The position numbers and the translations under genes are program-made. From positions 1 to 64,000 of the forward strand of contig CAWEYS010000018.1 in assembly GCA_963813355.1 (NCBI GenBank): 64,000 bases of DNA, read 5' to 3'. This document shows positions 1 through 9,857 of this stretch, in pieces. Within the stretch, counting starts at the first letter, position 1. The number at the start of each line of letters is the position of its first letter. Under the pieces are notes generated by a model. The model worked only from the letters and a program-made list of their open reading frames with translations. It made no database searches and was not told the origin of the DNA. The stretch comes from DATAGF01 sp963813355. Its GTDB lineage: Bacteria; Actinomycetota; Thermoleophilia; Miltoncostaeales; Miltoncostaeaceae.

Positions 1-12
1 GTACTGCCCATG
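1..12. repeat. possible stub of the tRNA-Val 3'-end repeat
   Basis: The first bases read gtactgcccatgc. Eleven of these (actgcccatgc) match the end of the tRNA-Val-like remnant at 21,279-21,325 and its flank. As at that copy, the stub lies just beyond the stop codon of the last gene of a leftward operon. Only the edge is visible, so this is weak evidence for a third copy. Confidence 0.25.
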
Positions 13-42
13 CCGCCTCGCGCCCGAGCGCGTCGGGAAGGC

Positions 43-3000
43 TCAGGGAACGAGCAGAAGGCGCTTCGCGGCTGCGCGCCGCTCGTTGCGGATCAGGGTC
101 AGCACGGCGGTCTCGGCGCTGGCCAGGGGGTCGTCGTTGTCGGCCGTCGAGACCAGCGCGAGCGCGATGAGGTTCTTCGAGCCGAGCCCGAGCGTGCTGA
201 AGTCGACGAGGTACTCGGCCACCTGCGGGGCCGAGGCGGAGAGCGGCCGTGGGATCGGGGCGTAGGGCGCGCCCGGGTTGGCGAAGGACCAGCCGCTGCC
301 GGCCAGCCAGGCGGTGGTGTCGCGGGTGCGGATCCGGTTGGCGTAGCCGGCCGGCAGCGCCGGCAGGGGGGCGGCGCTGTTGTCGGCGAACAGCAGGGCG
401 ACGACGACGTCGGCCGGGTCGACCGGGTGCACGCTGCGGCTGTGCACCTCGACGAAGATCCGGTTCGTGCCGGCCGAGTCGGCGCGGGTGGCCCCGGTGC
501 CGGCGTCGATGTCATCGGGGGTGGCGAGCTCGACGGCCAGCGCGCTCGTGGCGTTGGCCAGCGTCGGGTAGGCGAAGGTCGCGCCCCAGGTGATCGGGCC
601 GACGATGCCGTCCACGACGAGCCCGAAGCGGATCTGGAAGAGCCGGCAGTTGGTGTCGGTCTCCGGGCCGAAGATCCCGTCGGCGCCCGGAGGGGAAGCT
701 GAACCCGCGGTCGATCGCGGCCTGCTGCCAGGCGCGGACGTCGTCGCCGCGCATCCGGGTGGGCCGGATCAGCCGCATCTCGCGGCCGGGGAACGGCGGC
801 GGCGGCGCGGCGGCCACCCCGCGCCGCACCCGGATGTCGGGGCTGGCGGCCCTGGGGAGCACGGCGCCCGGCGTGTCCGGGTGGTTCGCCGCCGTCCGCC
901 GCGGCCAGCCGGCGGCCGTTGTCGCCGATGTTCATCCGCAGGTAGAGCTCGGGGTGCGGCGTCGGCACCGGGTCGAGCGGCAGCTCCCAGGCCCCGCGCC
1001 CGTGGGTGGCGGCGCGCAGCGTCCGGGTCGGCTGGTGCACCTCGAGGTGCATGACGGCCGACTCGGGCAGGCCATCCGAGTGCAGCGTCCAGCCGCCGGG
1101 GTGGGCCGTGCCGGCCCGGGTGGCCCGGTACACGCCGATGTCGGTGCCGACGTACACCGTGGTCGGGTTGTTCGGGTCGATCGCCACCGCCGAGGCGGGC
1201 ACGTCCACCGTCGCCAGCAGCCCGGTGGCGAACCAGGTCGTGCCGTCGAAGTACCAGCAGTGGTCCACCCCGACCCCGCCGACCGTCGCGTACAGCGTGT
1301 GCCCCCGGCCGAGGCGATCGAGGTGATCGGGTTCGCGCCGCGCACGCCCGGGATGGCGGGCAGCGCGGCGGCGGCTCCACGCGCCCGCGGCGAAGGTGAA
1401 CCGGAACACCGCGGTCGCCGTGGCGGCGAAGAGCAGGGCCGCGCTCGGGAACGCCAGCCCCACCACCCGCGCACCCAGCGAGTCCTGGCCGAGGATCCCC
1501 CCCGCGAGGGCGTAGGGGTTGGTCGCCGTGGGCAGCGTCACCCACGTCGTCCCCCAGTCGGCCGACAGCCACACCCGGTGGGTGCCCTTGGCGACCAGGG
1601 TCGGCACCACGCCGGCCGGGGTGGTCGACGATCGGGGAGTAGAAGGCCGAGTTGCCGGCTCTCCGGTCGCGGCGGCGTCGTCTGGGCGAGGTGTTGGCGG
1701 TCCGGCGGGAACCGCAGCGTCCGCCCAGGAGGCTGCGGTCGCGCCGCCGGTCGTGGTGCGGCGCATGAAGGTCGGAAGGTCTGGCGGAGCATCCGGTAGG
1801 GGTTGTTCGGGTCGATCGCGACCCCGCCGCCGTCGTCCACGGCGGGCTCGTGCCAGATCGGCCCGCCCGCCAGCGCACGGTGCCGTTGTCCTGGCAGCCG
1901 GCCAGCGCGACGCTCTCGAGGGTCGGATGGCTGGCCAGTAGGTGAGCTGGATGGTGGCCAGCCCGGTGTTGCACGCGGTGAAGCGTGCCGAGCGCCCCGG
2001 AGGCGGTGGAGCGGAACAGGCCGCCGTCGCAGCCGATCCACACGTCAGTGCCGTCCAGGCCGGTGTTGTCGGCGCGGCGGGAGAACGCGATCGACTGGGC
2101 ATCAGGGTGGATGCCGCGCCCGACGTAGGTCGCGTCGCCGTTCTCGCGGAACACGTTCCTGCGTGCCTGGACCGTTGTTGGCCGCCTTGAACGGGAAGGC
2201 CGGCGGCGCGCCGGCGGGTTGGCAACCGTGCCGCGGAACAGCGCGAGGGTCCAGTCGGCGACGGGGTCGCCCGGCGCCTGGTCCCACACCAGCGCGCCAC
2301 CGATGTAGATCGTGTCGGCGGCGCCCGGGTCGACCGCGAGGATGATGTCAGTAGTGGCCGATCCCCCGCGTGCCGAAGATGTTGGTGGGCACCCCGGTCA
2401 CCGCGACGAAGCTGCCCGCCGTGAGCCGGAAAAGCCGGCGCGACTGGCAGAACGCGTAGACCACCGCGGGGTTGACCTCGGAGGCGGCGAGCACGACCCG
2501 CCCGTCGCCGCCCGGCGGGCCGGCGGCGGCCCCGGGCACCGCGGTCCAGGCCGCCAGGTCCGGGCTCGAGTAGACCCGGTCGCCCTCGAAGGCCGCGTAG
2601 TAGGTCTTGTTCCGGCGCGCGGTGCCGGCGATGAGCACGTCGCTGACCACGCCGGCGGCGTTGGTGAACGCCCCCGGCGCGGTCACCTGGGTCCAGTTCG
2701 CCCGGCCCGCGGCGGGCCGCTGGAACAGCCCGCCGGTGGTCGCCACCAGCACCAGCGCCGGGTTGTCGGGGTCGATCGCCATCTTGGTGCAGCCGAGGCC
2801 GGCGAGGTTGGTGGCCTCGAGGGTCCACGACCCGTCCACCCCGCCCGAGGTGGACACCCGCACGCCGATGCCGAACAGCCCGCGGAACCCGGCCCGGTGC
2901 TCGCCGGTCCCGACGAACACCTGGTCGGCGGACCGGTCCGCGCCGAACGCACCGCCAGCGCGCCGACCGACAGCGAGTTCGCCTGCCGGCGGGAACCGGC

Positions 3001-3387
3001 GCCGCCGGCGTGGTGAGGAAGTCGTCGAGCGCCTCCCAGGTGAGCCCGCCGTCCGGCGAGAACCAGGCGCCCCCGTCGGCGGCCCCGACGTAGACCCGGG
3101 TGCCGCCCGGCCCGGCCGCGATCGCCTCGATCCGTCCCGAGACGACCGGATGTCCGGACGCCTGCCCGCCGCTGACCGCGAACGGCCCCAGCGGCGTCCA
3201 GTTCACGGCTGCCGGCGGGCGCGGCGGGGTCCGAGCGGCGGCGTCGGACGGCCCGGCGGGCTCCGGCGCCGCGCGGCGTTGCTGCGCCGCCCGCAGGAAC
3301 GCCTGCGCCGGGCAGCCCGCGCCGGCCGCCCCGCGGGCGGTGGAACCACTCGGCCCGGCCGCCGGGGTCGTCGTAGGGCTGCGCCAT
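43..3387 (-). pseudogene. BNR/sialidase-type beta-propeller protein with C-terminal peptidoglycan-binding domain, interrupted by many indels
   Basis: This is the last gene of the first operon, about 1,110 codons if the reading frames are joined. The start ATG (MAQPYDDPGG) overlaps the stop of the gene before it as TGATG. The N-terminal two thirds carry beta-propeller repeats of the BNR/VPS10-like kind: VYVGAADGGAWFSPDGGLTW near residue 100, then MAIDPDNPALVLVATTGGLF, VWLSADWGTTW and AIDPNNPTTVYVGTDIGVYR. Near residue 880 comes a PG_binding_1-like module (RGDDVRAWQQAAIDRGF ... VDGIVGPITWGATF), followed by about 180 residues of unknown type ending in RRAAAKRLLLVP. At least ten frame changes are needed, for example near 3330, 2965, 2345, 2180, 1990 and 690. 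No signal peptide is seen. A carbohydrate- or wall-associated role is inferred from the domains only. It may be a decaying gene or a badly sequenced intact one. Confidence 0.6.
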
Positions 3388-6300
3388 CAGGACGCCGGCC
3401 CTCCTCCTCGTCGGCGGCGATCCGCACCCGGAGGTAGCCCTCCTGCGCCTCCGCCGGCGCCTCCGGCAGCAGCGCCTGCTGGCTGGCCGCCACGATCGGG
3501 TCGTCGCGCCACGTCTCCGGCCCGGTCCGGCGCGTGAACACCTGCTCCGGGTCGTAGCGTCGACACCCGGGGCATCCGGATCGTCTCGGGGTCGACCAGC
3601 ACCGGGCCGACGCGGAACGAGGGCGCGATCCGGGCGAGCGGCTCGCTGATCCACGAGCGCAGCAGCGCGATCTCCTTGCGCGGGCTGATCCCCGAGGTCA
3701 GGTGGATCGCTCCTCCGGGGACCACCAGCAGCGTCAGCCGGCGGCGCTGGCCCGGCCGCAGGGCCAGCTCCGACGCGCCGCCGAGGTAGGGGTGCGTGAT
3801 CGGCTCCGCGGCCTCGCCCAGCTCGTCGGCGAACGCCTCCGCCTCGGCCCGAGAGCCCAGGAACCCCTGGCGCGGGCCGGCCGGCCGGGCGGCCTCGAGG
3901 ACGGCCGGGTGCACGGGGTGGAAGGTGCGGTAGTCGTCGTCGAGGAAGTAGCCGAGCAGGCCGTCGTCGGCCCGGGTCAGGGCGCCCAGCCGGACCGGGA
4001 ACGCCGTTCCGGCCAGCGCGTCGAAGCGCGCCTGCCGCGCGGCCGCCGCCTCGGCGTCGAGCGGCAGCTCGGCCACGTCGGAGCGGACCTCGAGCTCGAG
4101 GGCCGCGCGCACCAGCGCGATCGGCCGCCCGGTCAGCAGCGACAGGTGCTCCAGCCCGGTGAGGCCGAACGGGTCGACCGTCCACAGCGTGGTGTCGACG
4201 GCACGCAGGAGCGCGGACAGCGGGGACTCGCCCGGGCGCTCATCGGTCGGCAGCTCGCGATCCTCTGCGTCGCGGCGGGCGAGCGCCACCGCGAACCCGC
4301 CGACGTGCCGGTCGCCGGCGCGCTCTCCGCTGGGCGGGGCGACGCCGGCCGGCCCCGGGACGCCCGGAGCGCCCTCGAAGACCACGGCCCCGCCGAGCCC
4401 CTCGTGCAGCAGCTGGCCCACCGGCTCCCCCGCCGCGTCGAACAGCTCGAGCGCCCCGTCGACGTGGTCGGGCAGCAGCCAGCCGGCCACCGGGCTCACC
4501 TCCCGGGCCGGGTCCTCCTGGTCCACACGGGCCTCGATCGCGTCGTCGTCCGGATGCACGAAGCGGAACAACAGCCGGCTCGGCGCGGTGATGCGCGGGG
4601 CCAGCACCAGCGACCCCGGCCCGGCCGCGTCGAGCTGGTCGGAGACCGTGATCGCGGCGATCGCCGCGTCGTCCAGCTCCAGGCTGCGGCCGAAGGCGTC
4701 CACGACGCGCAGCCGGGTCAGGCGGGCGGTGCCGCCGCGGACGAGCTCCGGATCGCGCGCGGGCGCGGGCTCGACGTGCTCGTCGTCGGGTCCGGAGAGC
4801 CCGGTGTCGGTGTCGAACCCGAGCAGGAACTCGCGCATCCCCTCGAGCGCGCAGCCCAGCGCGTCGAGGCGCCCGGCCCGCTGGCCCAGGTCCCGGAGGA
4901 GGGCGGCGTCGGCGTCGGAGACGATCCCGTGCCCCTCGTCGTCGCGGACGGCCTCCTCGGCGAGGAACGCCGTGATCTCCTGGGCCAGCGCCTTCGTCGG
5001 CCCCGAGGTGAGCAGCGAGCGGCCGGAGAGCGTGCGGGCCTCCCCTGCGGCCGGGCCGTCGGCCGGCTCGAGGTCGATCTCCCCGAGCGACCACCGGTCC
5101 AGTCGGCCGTCCACCCCGAGCTCGAGCTCCCACTCGAGGTACAGCGGCACCCACGGCTGGCGCCAGTAGGTCACCCAGACCGACGACGGCGCCCGCCCGT
5201 CGAGCATCGATGCGGGGTACAGCAGCGCGGTGTCCCTCCCCGGCAGCGAGTCGTGCAGCGCCAGGTCGCGCTCCGCGCCCAGCCGGCTGAGCACGGCGGC
5301 CGCCGGCAGGTCGCGGCCCGCCGCCGCGACCGCGACCAGGTCGTCGAGGCGGCTCCAGTCGCGCAGCGCCGCCTCCCGGACCAGCTCGTCGGCCTCGTCC
5401 GGGATCCCTCCGTGCTCCAGGCTGCCGCCCACGAGGTCGGCTCCGTCCAGCAGGCCCTGGTAGCCGGTGGCGATCTCGTCCGAGAGCCGGCAGGCCAGCG
5501 TCTCGTCGGGCTCCAGCCGGCCGTCGTGCCCGTGACGCAGCGAGCGGTTGAGCCCGCTGGCGAGCAGTGCGGGATCGGCGGGGAAGTACCAGCGGGGGAG
5601 GGCCCGGCGTACCGTGACGAACCGCAGCGGGTCGGGGTCCGGGACGCGGCTCGGCCCCGAGGTGCCCTGGAAGATGCCGGACACGAGCGACGGGTCGCGC
5701 TCGACCAGCTCGAAGCGGACGCGGCCGCCCACCAGCTTGCCGGCCGCCTCGCTCACGAGTGCGCTGGACACGGCCGGGTCCCGCGACAGCGCCCCGAAGT
5801 CCGGTGCCGCCGCCTCGAAGTCCCGGCCGCCGCCGGTGATCACCGAGCCCGGGGGCGGGAGCGGCGGCGGTCGCAGCCCGGCGAGCGCATCGCCCATCCG
5901 GATCCGCTCCTCGACGTAGCCGCCGGGCAGGGTGAGGAACGCCCGCCGGTGCACCTCCTCCTCGAACGACACCAGCCCGTCGGGCCGGGCGAGGTCGGCC
6001 AGCACCCGGTAGCCGAACGCGCACAGGAGCCGCTCGGTCGCGGGATCGCCGCCCAGCCGCTCGCGCAGGAGGGCCGCGGTCGACTCCACGCCGGTGGCGC
6101 CGACGGCGACCGCGACGTCCTCCGGCCGCGGCCGCGCGTCGCCTCCTGCGCCGTTGACCCGCACCCCGTGCACGGTGCCGTGGTACAGCGACTGGCGCGG
6201 CCCCGTCGGCGCCTTCAGGATGCTGACCCGGCGGCCCGCCGCGGCGAACTTGGGCGAGCCCACAGCGCCACCCGGCCCCCCCTGCGGCGGCGGCGCCTCG

Positions 6301-7133
6301 AGGCCCCGGGTGGCCGCGGCCTCGGCGCGGAGCGTGGACCGTGCGAAGGCCTGCGCCAGCAGCTCCTCGTCGACGCTCCAGTGAAGCTCGCCCAGCCTCC
6401 GGCTGAACGAGGCGAGGTCTCCCGCGCGGCTGACCGGATCGAGCTCCGCGCGGGAGTACCAGCCGACGACGACGTAGCTCACCGCCGCCGCGGGATCGAC
6501 GCCGTCGAGGTCGTCGTGCATGGCGAAGCGGTCCTCGACGTTGTCGAAGACGGCGGCCCAGGCGGGGTCGCCGCCGCTCACCGCGGTCAGGGTGGCCGGG
6601 TCGAGGGTGGGGGTGGCGCCGTCGGTGACGGCGGCGCTCTCCTCCCAGCCGGCGAGCCGGACCCGCCGCCCGCGGTCGGCCTCGATCACCCAGGCGGTCA
6701 GGGCGCGCGGGGTCCCGTCGCCGATCCTGACGACCAGCCAGCGGTTGGGCAGCGGCGGCTGGTTCAGGCGGCCGTCCGGGCTGGTGGCGTCGGTGACGGC
6801 GCCGGCCGTGAGCCCGTCGGGGAGCGACCAGTGCAGGTAGACGCCCGGCGGCCGGTCGGGCGCGTCCGTGAACGGCTTCGGGCCCCGCTCGCCGCCGGCG
6901 GTGAAGGTCTCGCCGGGGACCTCGGGCGCCCGCAGGAGCCGCACCGCGACGTCGGCGCGCGGCTCGCTGCCTGCGGGGGGCACGACGAGCGCCTCCACGT
7001 CCACCGGCACCAGCAGCCGCGGGTCGCGAGGCAGGCTGGGGCTCCAGGTCGCCGCCGCCGCCGCAGACAGCCCGCTGCGGGCCGCGGCGGAGAACGCCTC
7101 GCGGAAGACCGGGTCCTTGGGGTCGACGGGCAT
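3387..7133 (-). CDS. large conserved hypothetical protein of about 1,248 aa
   Basis: Begins ATG one base after the stop of the 297-aa gene and ends in a TGA that overlaps the ATG of the beta-propeller gene, so it is translationally coupled on both sides. No catalytic motif was recognised. Distinctive blocks are GVYLHWSLPDGLTAG and PNRWLVVRIGDG in the first 200 residues, YVVVGWYSRAELDP near 240 and LYHGTVHGVRVNG near 330. Similar phrases (PVYLHWALPD, PNRWLVVR) occur, as I recall, in uncharacterised bacterial proteins encoded beside other very large hypotheticals. Two compensating frameshifts near 3560 and 3405 garble the last 55 residues; the alternative frame reads YDPEQVFTRRTGPETW and RVRIAADEE. 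No signal peptide or membrane segment. Function unknown; it is probably a structural partner of the neighbouring giant proteins. Confidence 0.75.
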   Translation of the reverse strand: MPVDPKDPVFREAFSAAARSGLSAAAAATWSPSLPRDPRLLVPVDVEALVVPPAGSEPRADVAVRLLRAPEVPGETFTAGGERGPKPFTDAPDRPPGVYLHWSLPDGLTAGAVTDATSPDGRLNQPPLPNRWLVVRIGDGTPRALTAWVIEADRGRRVRLAGWEESAAVTDGATPTLDPATLTAVSGGDPAWAAVFDNVEDRFAMHDDLDGVDPAAAVSYVVVGWYSRAELDPVSRAGDLASFSRRLGELHWSVDEELLAQAFARSTLRAEAAATRGLEAPPPQGGPGGAVGSPKFAAAGRRVSILKAPTGPRQSLYHGTVHGVRVNGAGGDARPRPEDVAVAVGATGVESTAALLRERLGGDPATERLLCAFGYRVLADLARPDGLVSFEEEVHRRAFLTLPGGYVEERIRMGDALAGLRPPPLPPPGSVITGGGRDFEAAAPDFGALSRDPAVSSALVSEAAGKLVGGRVRFELVERDPSLVSGIFQGTSGPSRVPDPDPLRFVTVRRALPRWYFPADPALLASGLNRSLRHGHDGRLEPDETLACRLSDEIATGYQGLLDGADLVGGSLEHGGIPDEADELVREAALRDWSRLDDLVAVAAAGRDLPAAAVLSRLGAERDLALHDSLPGRDTALLYPASMLDGRAPSSVWVTYWRQPWVPLYLEWELELGVDGRLDRWSLGEIDLEPADGPAAGEARTLSGRSLLTSGPTKALAQEITAFLAEEAVRDDEGHGIVSDADAALLRDLGQRAGRLDALGCALEGMREFLLGFDTDTGLSGPDDEHVEPAPARDPELVRGGTARLTRLRVVDAFGRSLELDDAAIAAITVSDQLDAAGPGSLVLAPRITAPSRLLFRFVHPDDDAIEARVDQEDPAREVSPVAGWLLPDHVDGALELFDAAGEPVGQLLHEGLGGAVVFEGAPGVPGPAGVAPPSGERAGDRHVGGFAVALARRDAEDRELPTDERPGESPLSALLRAVDTTLWTVDPFGLTGLEHLSLLTGRPIALVRAALELEVRSDVAELPLDAEAAAARQARFDALAGTAFPVRLGALTRADDGLLGYFLDDDYRTFHPVHPAVLEAARPAGPRQGFLGSRAEAEAFADELGEAAEPITHPYLGGASELALRPGQRRRLTLLVVPGGAIHLTSGISPRKEIALLRSWISEPLARIAPSFRVGPVLVDPETIRMPRVSTLRPGAGVHAPDRAGDVARRPDRGGQPAGAAAGGAGGGAGGLPPGADRRRRGGGPAS

Positions 7134-7134
7134 C

Positions 7135-8028
7135 TCAGCGCCTCAACCAGGTGCGGATCTCGCCGACGGCGATGACGGTGTGCAGGAAATCGGGCATCTC
7201 CCCGGGGGCGTCGCCGAACCACTGCTGGTACGGCAGCTGCAGCATCTGCAGCGCGTACTCCGCGGAGTCGAGCGTCGCACCGACCTCGCCGGTGGCCACC
7301 AGCCGCGCGCGCAGCGTGGTCATGTCGATCACGCCGGGGGATCCGCCGCGGAACGGCACCCCGACCGTGGTACCGGTGAAGCTGCCGTCGGCGGGGTCGC
7401 GGACGTTCGCCTCGAAGCGGCCGCCGGCGACGGCATCGACCCCGAACTGGATGCCCTGGCGCGGCTCCTCCAGCACCATGCGGTCCGGGATGCCGTTGAC
7501 GAGGGCGAAGAGGACGGCCGGCGCCAGCCGCTCGATGCGCAGCATCCGCATGGGGGCCTCGCTGCCCCGCAGGTAGGCCCGCACGTGCATGCCCGGCCAG
7601 CCCGACACCGCCCGGCTGCGCAGCAGGAAGCCGGTTGCGACCTCGGCCGGGCCGTCGTGGCCGTCGCCGCCGATGCGGTCGGCCCAGACGTTGCGCTCGG
7701 CCCGGTTGACCGCGTCGCGGATCTCCGCATAGCGCGCGGCGAGGGTCGCCCGTTCCGCGGTGGTGAAGGTGCCGGCGGCGAGCGCCCCGTCCACGGCGGC
7801 GTCGGTCCAGTTGCGGTCCAGATAGAAGAACCGGATCGCCTCGGGTGGCAGCAGGTCGTCGTCCGGCACCAGGTACTGGAAGGCCACCCCCTCCATCAGC
7901 CGCAGGTGCGCGAGGAACGCCCCGACCTCCGACGGCAGCCCGGTCTCCTCCTCCTCGGGCGCCGGCGGCGCGGTCGCCGTGGCGTAGGCCTCGGCCAGGG
8001 CCACCTCCGACCTCACGAAGATCCTCAC
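7135..8028 (-). CDS. conserved hypothetical protein, 297 aa
   Basis: The GTG start overlaps the stop of the 607-aa gene (GTGA), and the stop lies one base before the next ATG. Typical phrases are LLPPEAIRFFYLDRNW (about residues 60-75), RAVSGWPGMHVRAYLRG (about 140-156) and LRIERLAPAVLFALVNGIPD (about 165-185), followed by VLEEPRQGIQFGVD. I recall the same combination in uncharacterised proteins encoded in large hypothetical-gene clusters of actinobacteria and cyanobacteria, but I cannot name a Pfam family. Soluble, acidic, no signal peptide and no membrane helix. The reading frame is intact, unlike those of its larger neighbours. Its conserved place between the 607-aa and 1,248-aa genes suggests a fixed stoichiometric role in the same assembly. 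Function unknown. Confidence 0.8.
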   Translation of the reverse strand: MRIFVRSEVALAEAYATATAPPAPEEEETGLPSEVGAFLAHLRLMEGVAFQYLVPDDDLLPPEAIRFFYLDRNWTDAAVDGALAAGTFTTAERATLAARYAEIRDAVNRAERNVWADRIGGDGHDGPAEVATGFLLRSRAVSGWPGMHVRAYLRGSEAPMRMLRIERLAPAVLFALVNGIPDRMVLEEPRQGIQFGVDAVAGGRFEANVRDPADGSFTGTTVGVPFRGGSPGVIDMTTLRARLVATGEVGATLDSAEYALQMLQLPYQQWFGDAPGEMPDFLHTVIAVGEIRTWLRR

Positions 8029-9848
8029 CGGTCCTCCTCCCGACCGCCGGGCCCGACGTCGCCGGACAGGTCGCGTACGGCGGACTTCAGGGCGCCGCCG
8101 AGGTGGCCGAGCAGCTTCGGGTTCCGCTCCAGCTCGTCCGCACTCGCCACCAGCGGAGCGGTGGCGACGTCACGCAGACCCGCCCGGGTCGGCCGCTCGC
8201 CGAGGACGTCGGCGACGAACTCGACGTCGAGGCCGAGGCCGGCGGCCAGTCGGCCCGGATCGGCGGCGACGTCGGCGAACGGCCCGAGGTCGACGACCGG
8301 GACCTGCGGGCCGAGGAGCGCGGCGCCGTCGTCGGTGAGGCGAGTGAGCAGGTCGAGCCCCGCGAGCGCCGGCGCCAGCTCGAGCACCTCCGGCCGCAGC
8401 CCGAGGTCGTCCAGCCGGCGGCGGGCGCGGCGCACCGCGAAGCCGTCGCGCGCCCACGTCCGCAGCGCCGCCACGAATCGCGGCGAGGCCAGCGCCAGCA
8501 GCCGGCCGATCTCGAAGGCCGCGGCCTCGGACAGGTCCTCCAGGCCGTCGGTCGCGATCCGGCGCGCCTGGTCGGCGGCCAGGAAGGGCACCGTCGCGGG
8601 GCGGCGGGCCACCTCGCGCGGAGTCAGCGGGCCGCGGTACCAGGCCCGGCCGGAGACCCCGCGCCGGCGCCGGTGATCAATCTCGAGGTGCCCGGTCTCA
8701 AGCGCGGTCGGGGACGGGCCCGGGTCGGCCTCGGGCGCCGCATCGGCCTCGGGGCGGGCCAGCGTGCCGAGCAGCCCGACGTCCAGCCCCTGCATCAGCG
8801 ACTCGAAGTCGCCGCTGCCCTCGCAGACGAACTCCCAGCTGGCGAGCACCGGGAACCGGAACCGGGGGATCGCCGGCTCGAGCACCGCCAGGTCGAGCCG
8901 AGGCCGCACGAACGCGCCGCCGAAGGCCGCGGCGGCGACGTCGGCGGCCGACACGGCCGCGCCGGCGCCGCCGGACGCCGTCACGTCGGCGACCTGCACC
9001 CACGCGTCGGAGGCGGCGGCGCCCCCGAGCAACCCGGCCGGGGCCACCGCCGGCTGGCTCGTCGCCGACAGCCCCACCGGATTCCCCGTCGCCTCGAAGC
9101 GCGCGGCCGCCAGCGCCTCGGCCGACAGGTGGGCGTAGACAGTGGCCTTGGACGGCGTCTCGTCCACCGCGGGGGCGGGGTCGGCGAGGACGTCGAACTG
9201 GCCCTCCAGCGAGATCACGCAGGCCCGGTAGGCCAGCCCGGCCTGGGGCAGCCGGTTCGACAGCAGCACCGCCACCATGCCGTCGTCGTCGTTGCCGGCC
9301 AGCTCGGTGTCGTTCACGTCCACCACCCGCACGTGCGCGAGCAGGTGCAGCTCGTCCTTGCGCGGGAACACCTGGTTGACCGCCGTGCGGGTGACCTCGA
9401 TGGCGTCGGCCCTGCTGCCGTCGTCGACGATGCCCAGCTGCTGCGCGGCGGCCGGGGTGAAGGCGTCCGGCGCCTTGACGCCGGCCAGGAACGTCGCCTC
9501 GTCGGCGGTGACCACCACCAGGGCGAGCCAGGGGTTGACCGTCGCCGGTGCGGGCGGCGGCGGCATCGCCCGCTCCCAGGGCATCGTGCGGCGGCGCAGG
9601 GCGACCTGCGGCAACCGGGTCGTGAACGGCCCGGACGAGTTGGGCGGCGGGTAGGTGCTGAACAGCTCGGTGCCGGGCATCGCCACCCGCGGCGCGGTGA
9701 CCTCGACGTGGCGGACCTCGGCGGCGACGTCGCCCAGCGGGTTCGAGCCCCCCGCCGCCGCCATCTGCTGGTCGAGGTGCAGCTGGTAGCGGCCGGCCAC
9801 GAGCGGCGGCGGCATCGCGGGGAACACCTCGACGCGGTTCGCGGCCAC
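8025..9848 (-). CDS. 607-aa conserved hypothetical protein, paralogue of the N-terminal half of the 909-aa protein in the second operon
   Basis: Starts GTG nine bases after the giant gene and ends in a GTGA overlap with the 297-aa gene. The frame is intact. The N-terminal half shares an ordered series of motifs with the product of 27,351-30,080: a block LPQVALRRRTMPW (LPAVELAAPDLPW there), NPWLALVVVTADE (RPWLVLVCVEERS), a HVRV/HVQS block, AYRACVISLEGQF (RYRAALVPAFAAG), and FPVLASWEFVCEGSGDFESL (FDTWTFTTAAGVVNFEAL). The C-terminal half is arginine- and leucine-rich and probably helical. No signal peptide or enzyme motif. The shared domain in both operons makes it one of two conserved markers of this system, with the DUF6603-like protein. 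Function unknown. Confidence 0.8.
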   Translation of the reverse strand: MAANRVEVFPAMPPPLVAGRYQLHLDQQMAAAGGSNPLGDVAAEVRHVEVTAPRVAMPGTELFSTYPPPNSSGPFTTRLPQVALRRRTMPWERAMPPPPAPATVNPWLALVVVTADEATFLAGVKAPDAFTPAAAQQLGIVDDGSRADAIEVTRTAVNQVFPRKDELHLLAHVRVVDVNDTELAGNDDDGMVAVLLSNRLPQAGLAYRACVISLEGQFDVLADPAPAVDETPSKATVYAHLSAEALAAARFEATGNPVGLSATSQPAVAPAGLLGGAAASDAWVQVADVTASGGAGAAVSAADVAAAAFGGAFVRPRLDLAVLEPAIPRFRFPVLASWEFVCEGSGDFESLMQGLDVGLLGTLARPEADAAPEADPGPSPTALETGHLEIDHRRRRGVSGRAWYRGPLTPREVARRPATVPFLAADQARRIATDGLEDLSEAAAFEIGRLLALASPRFVAALRTWARDGFAVRRARRRLDDLGLRPEVLELAPALAGLDLLTRLTDDGAALLGPQVPVVDLGPFADVAADPGRLAAGLGLDVEFVADVLGERPTRAGLRDVATAPLVASADELERNPKLLGHLGGALKSAVRDLSGDVGPGGREEDR

Positions 9849-9857
9849 CCCGCCCCC

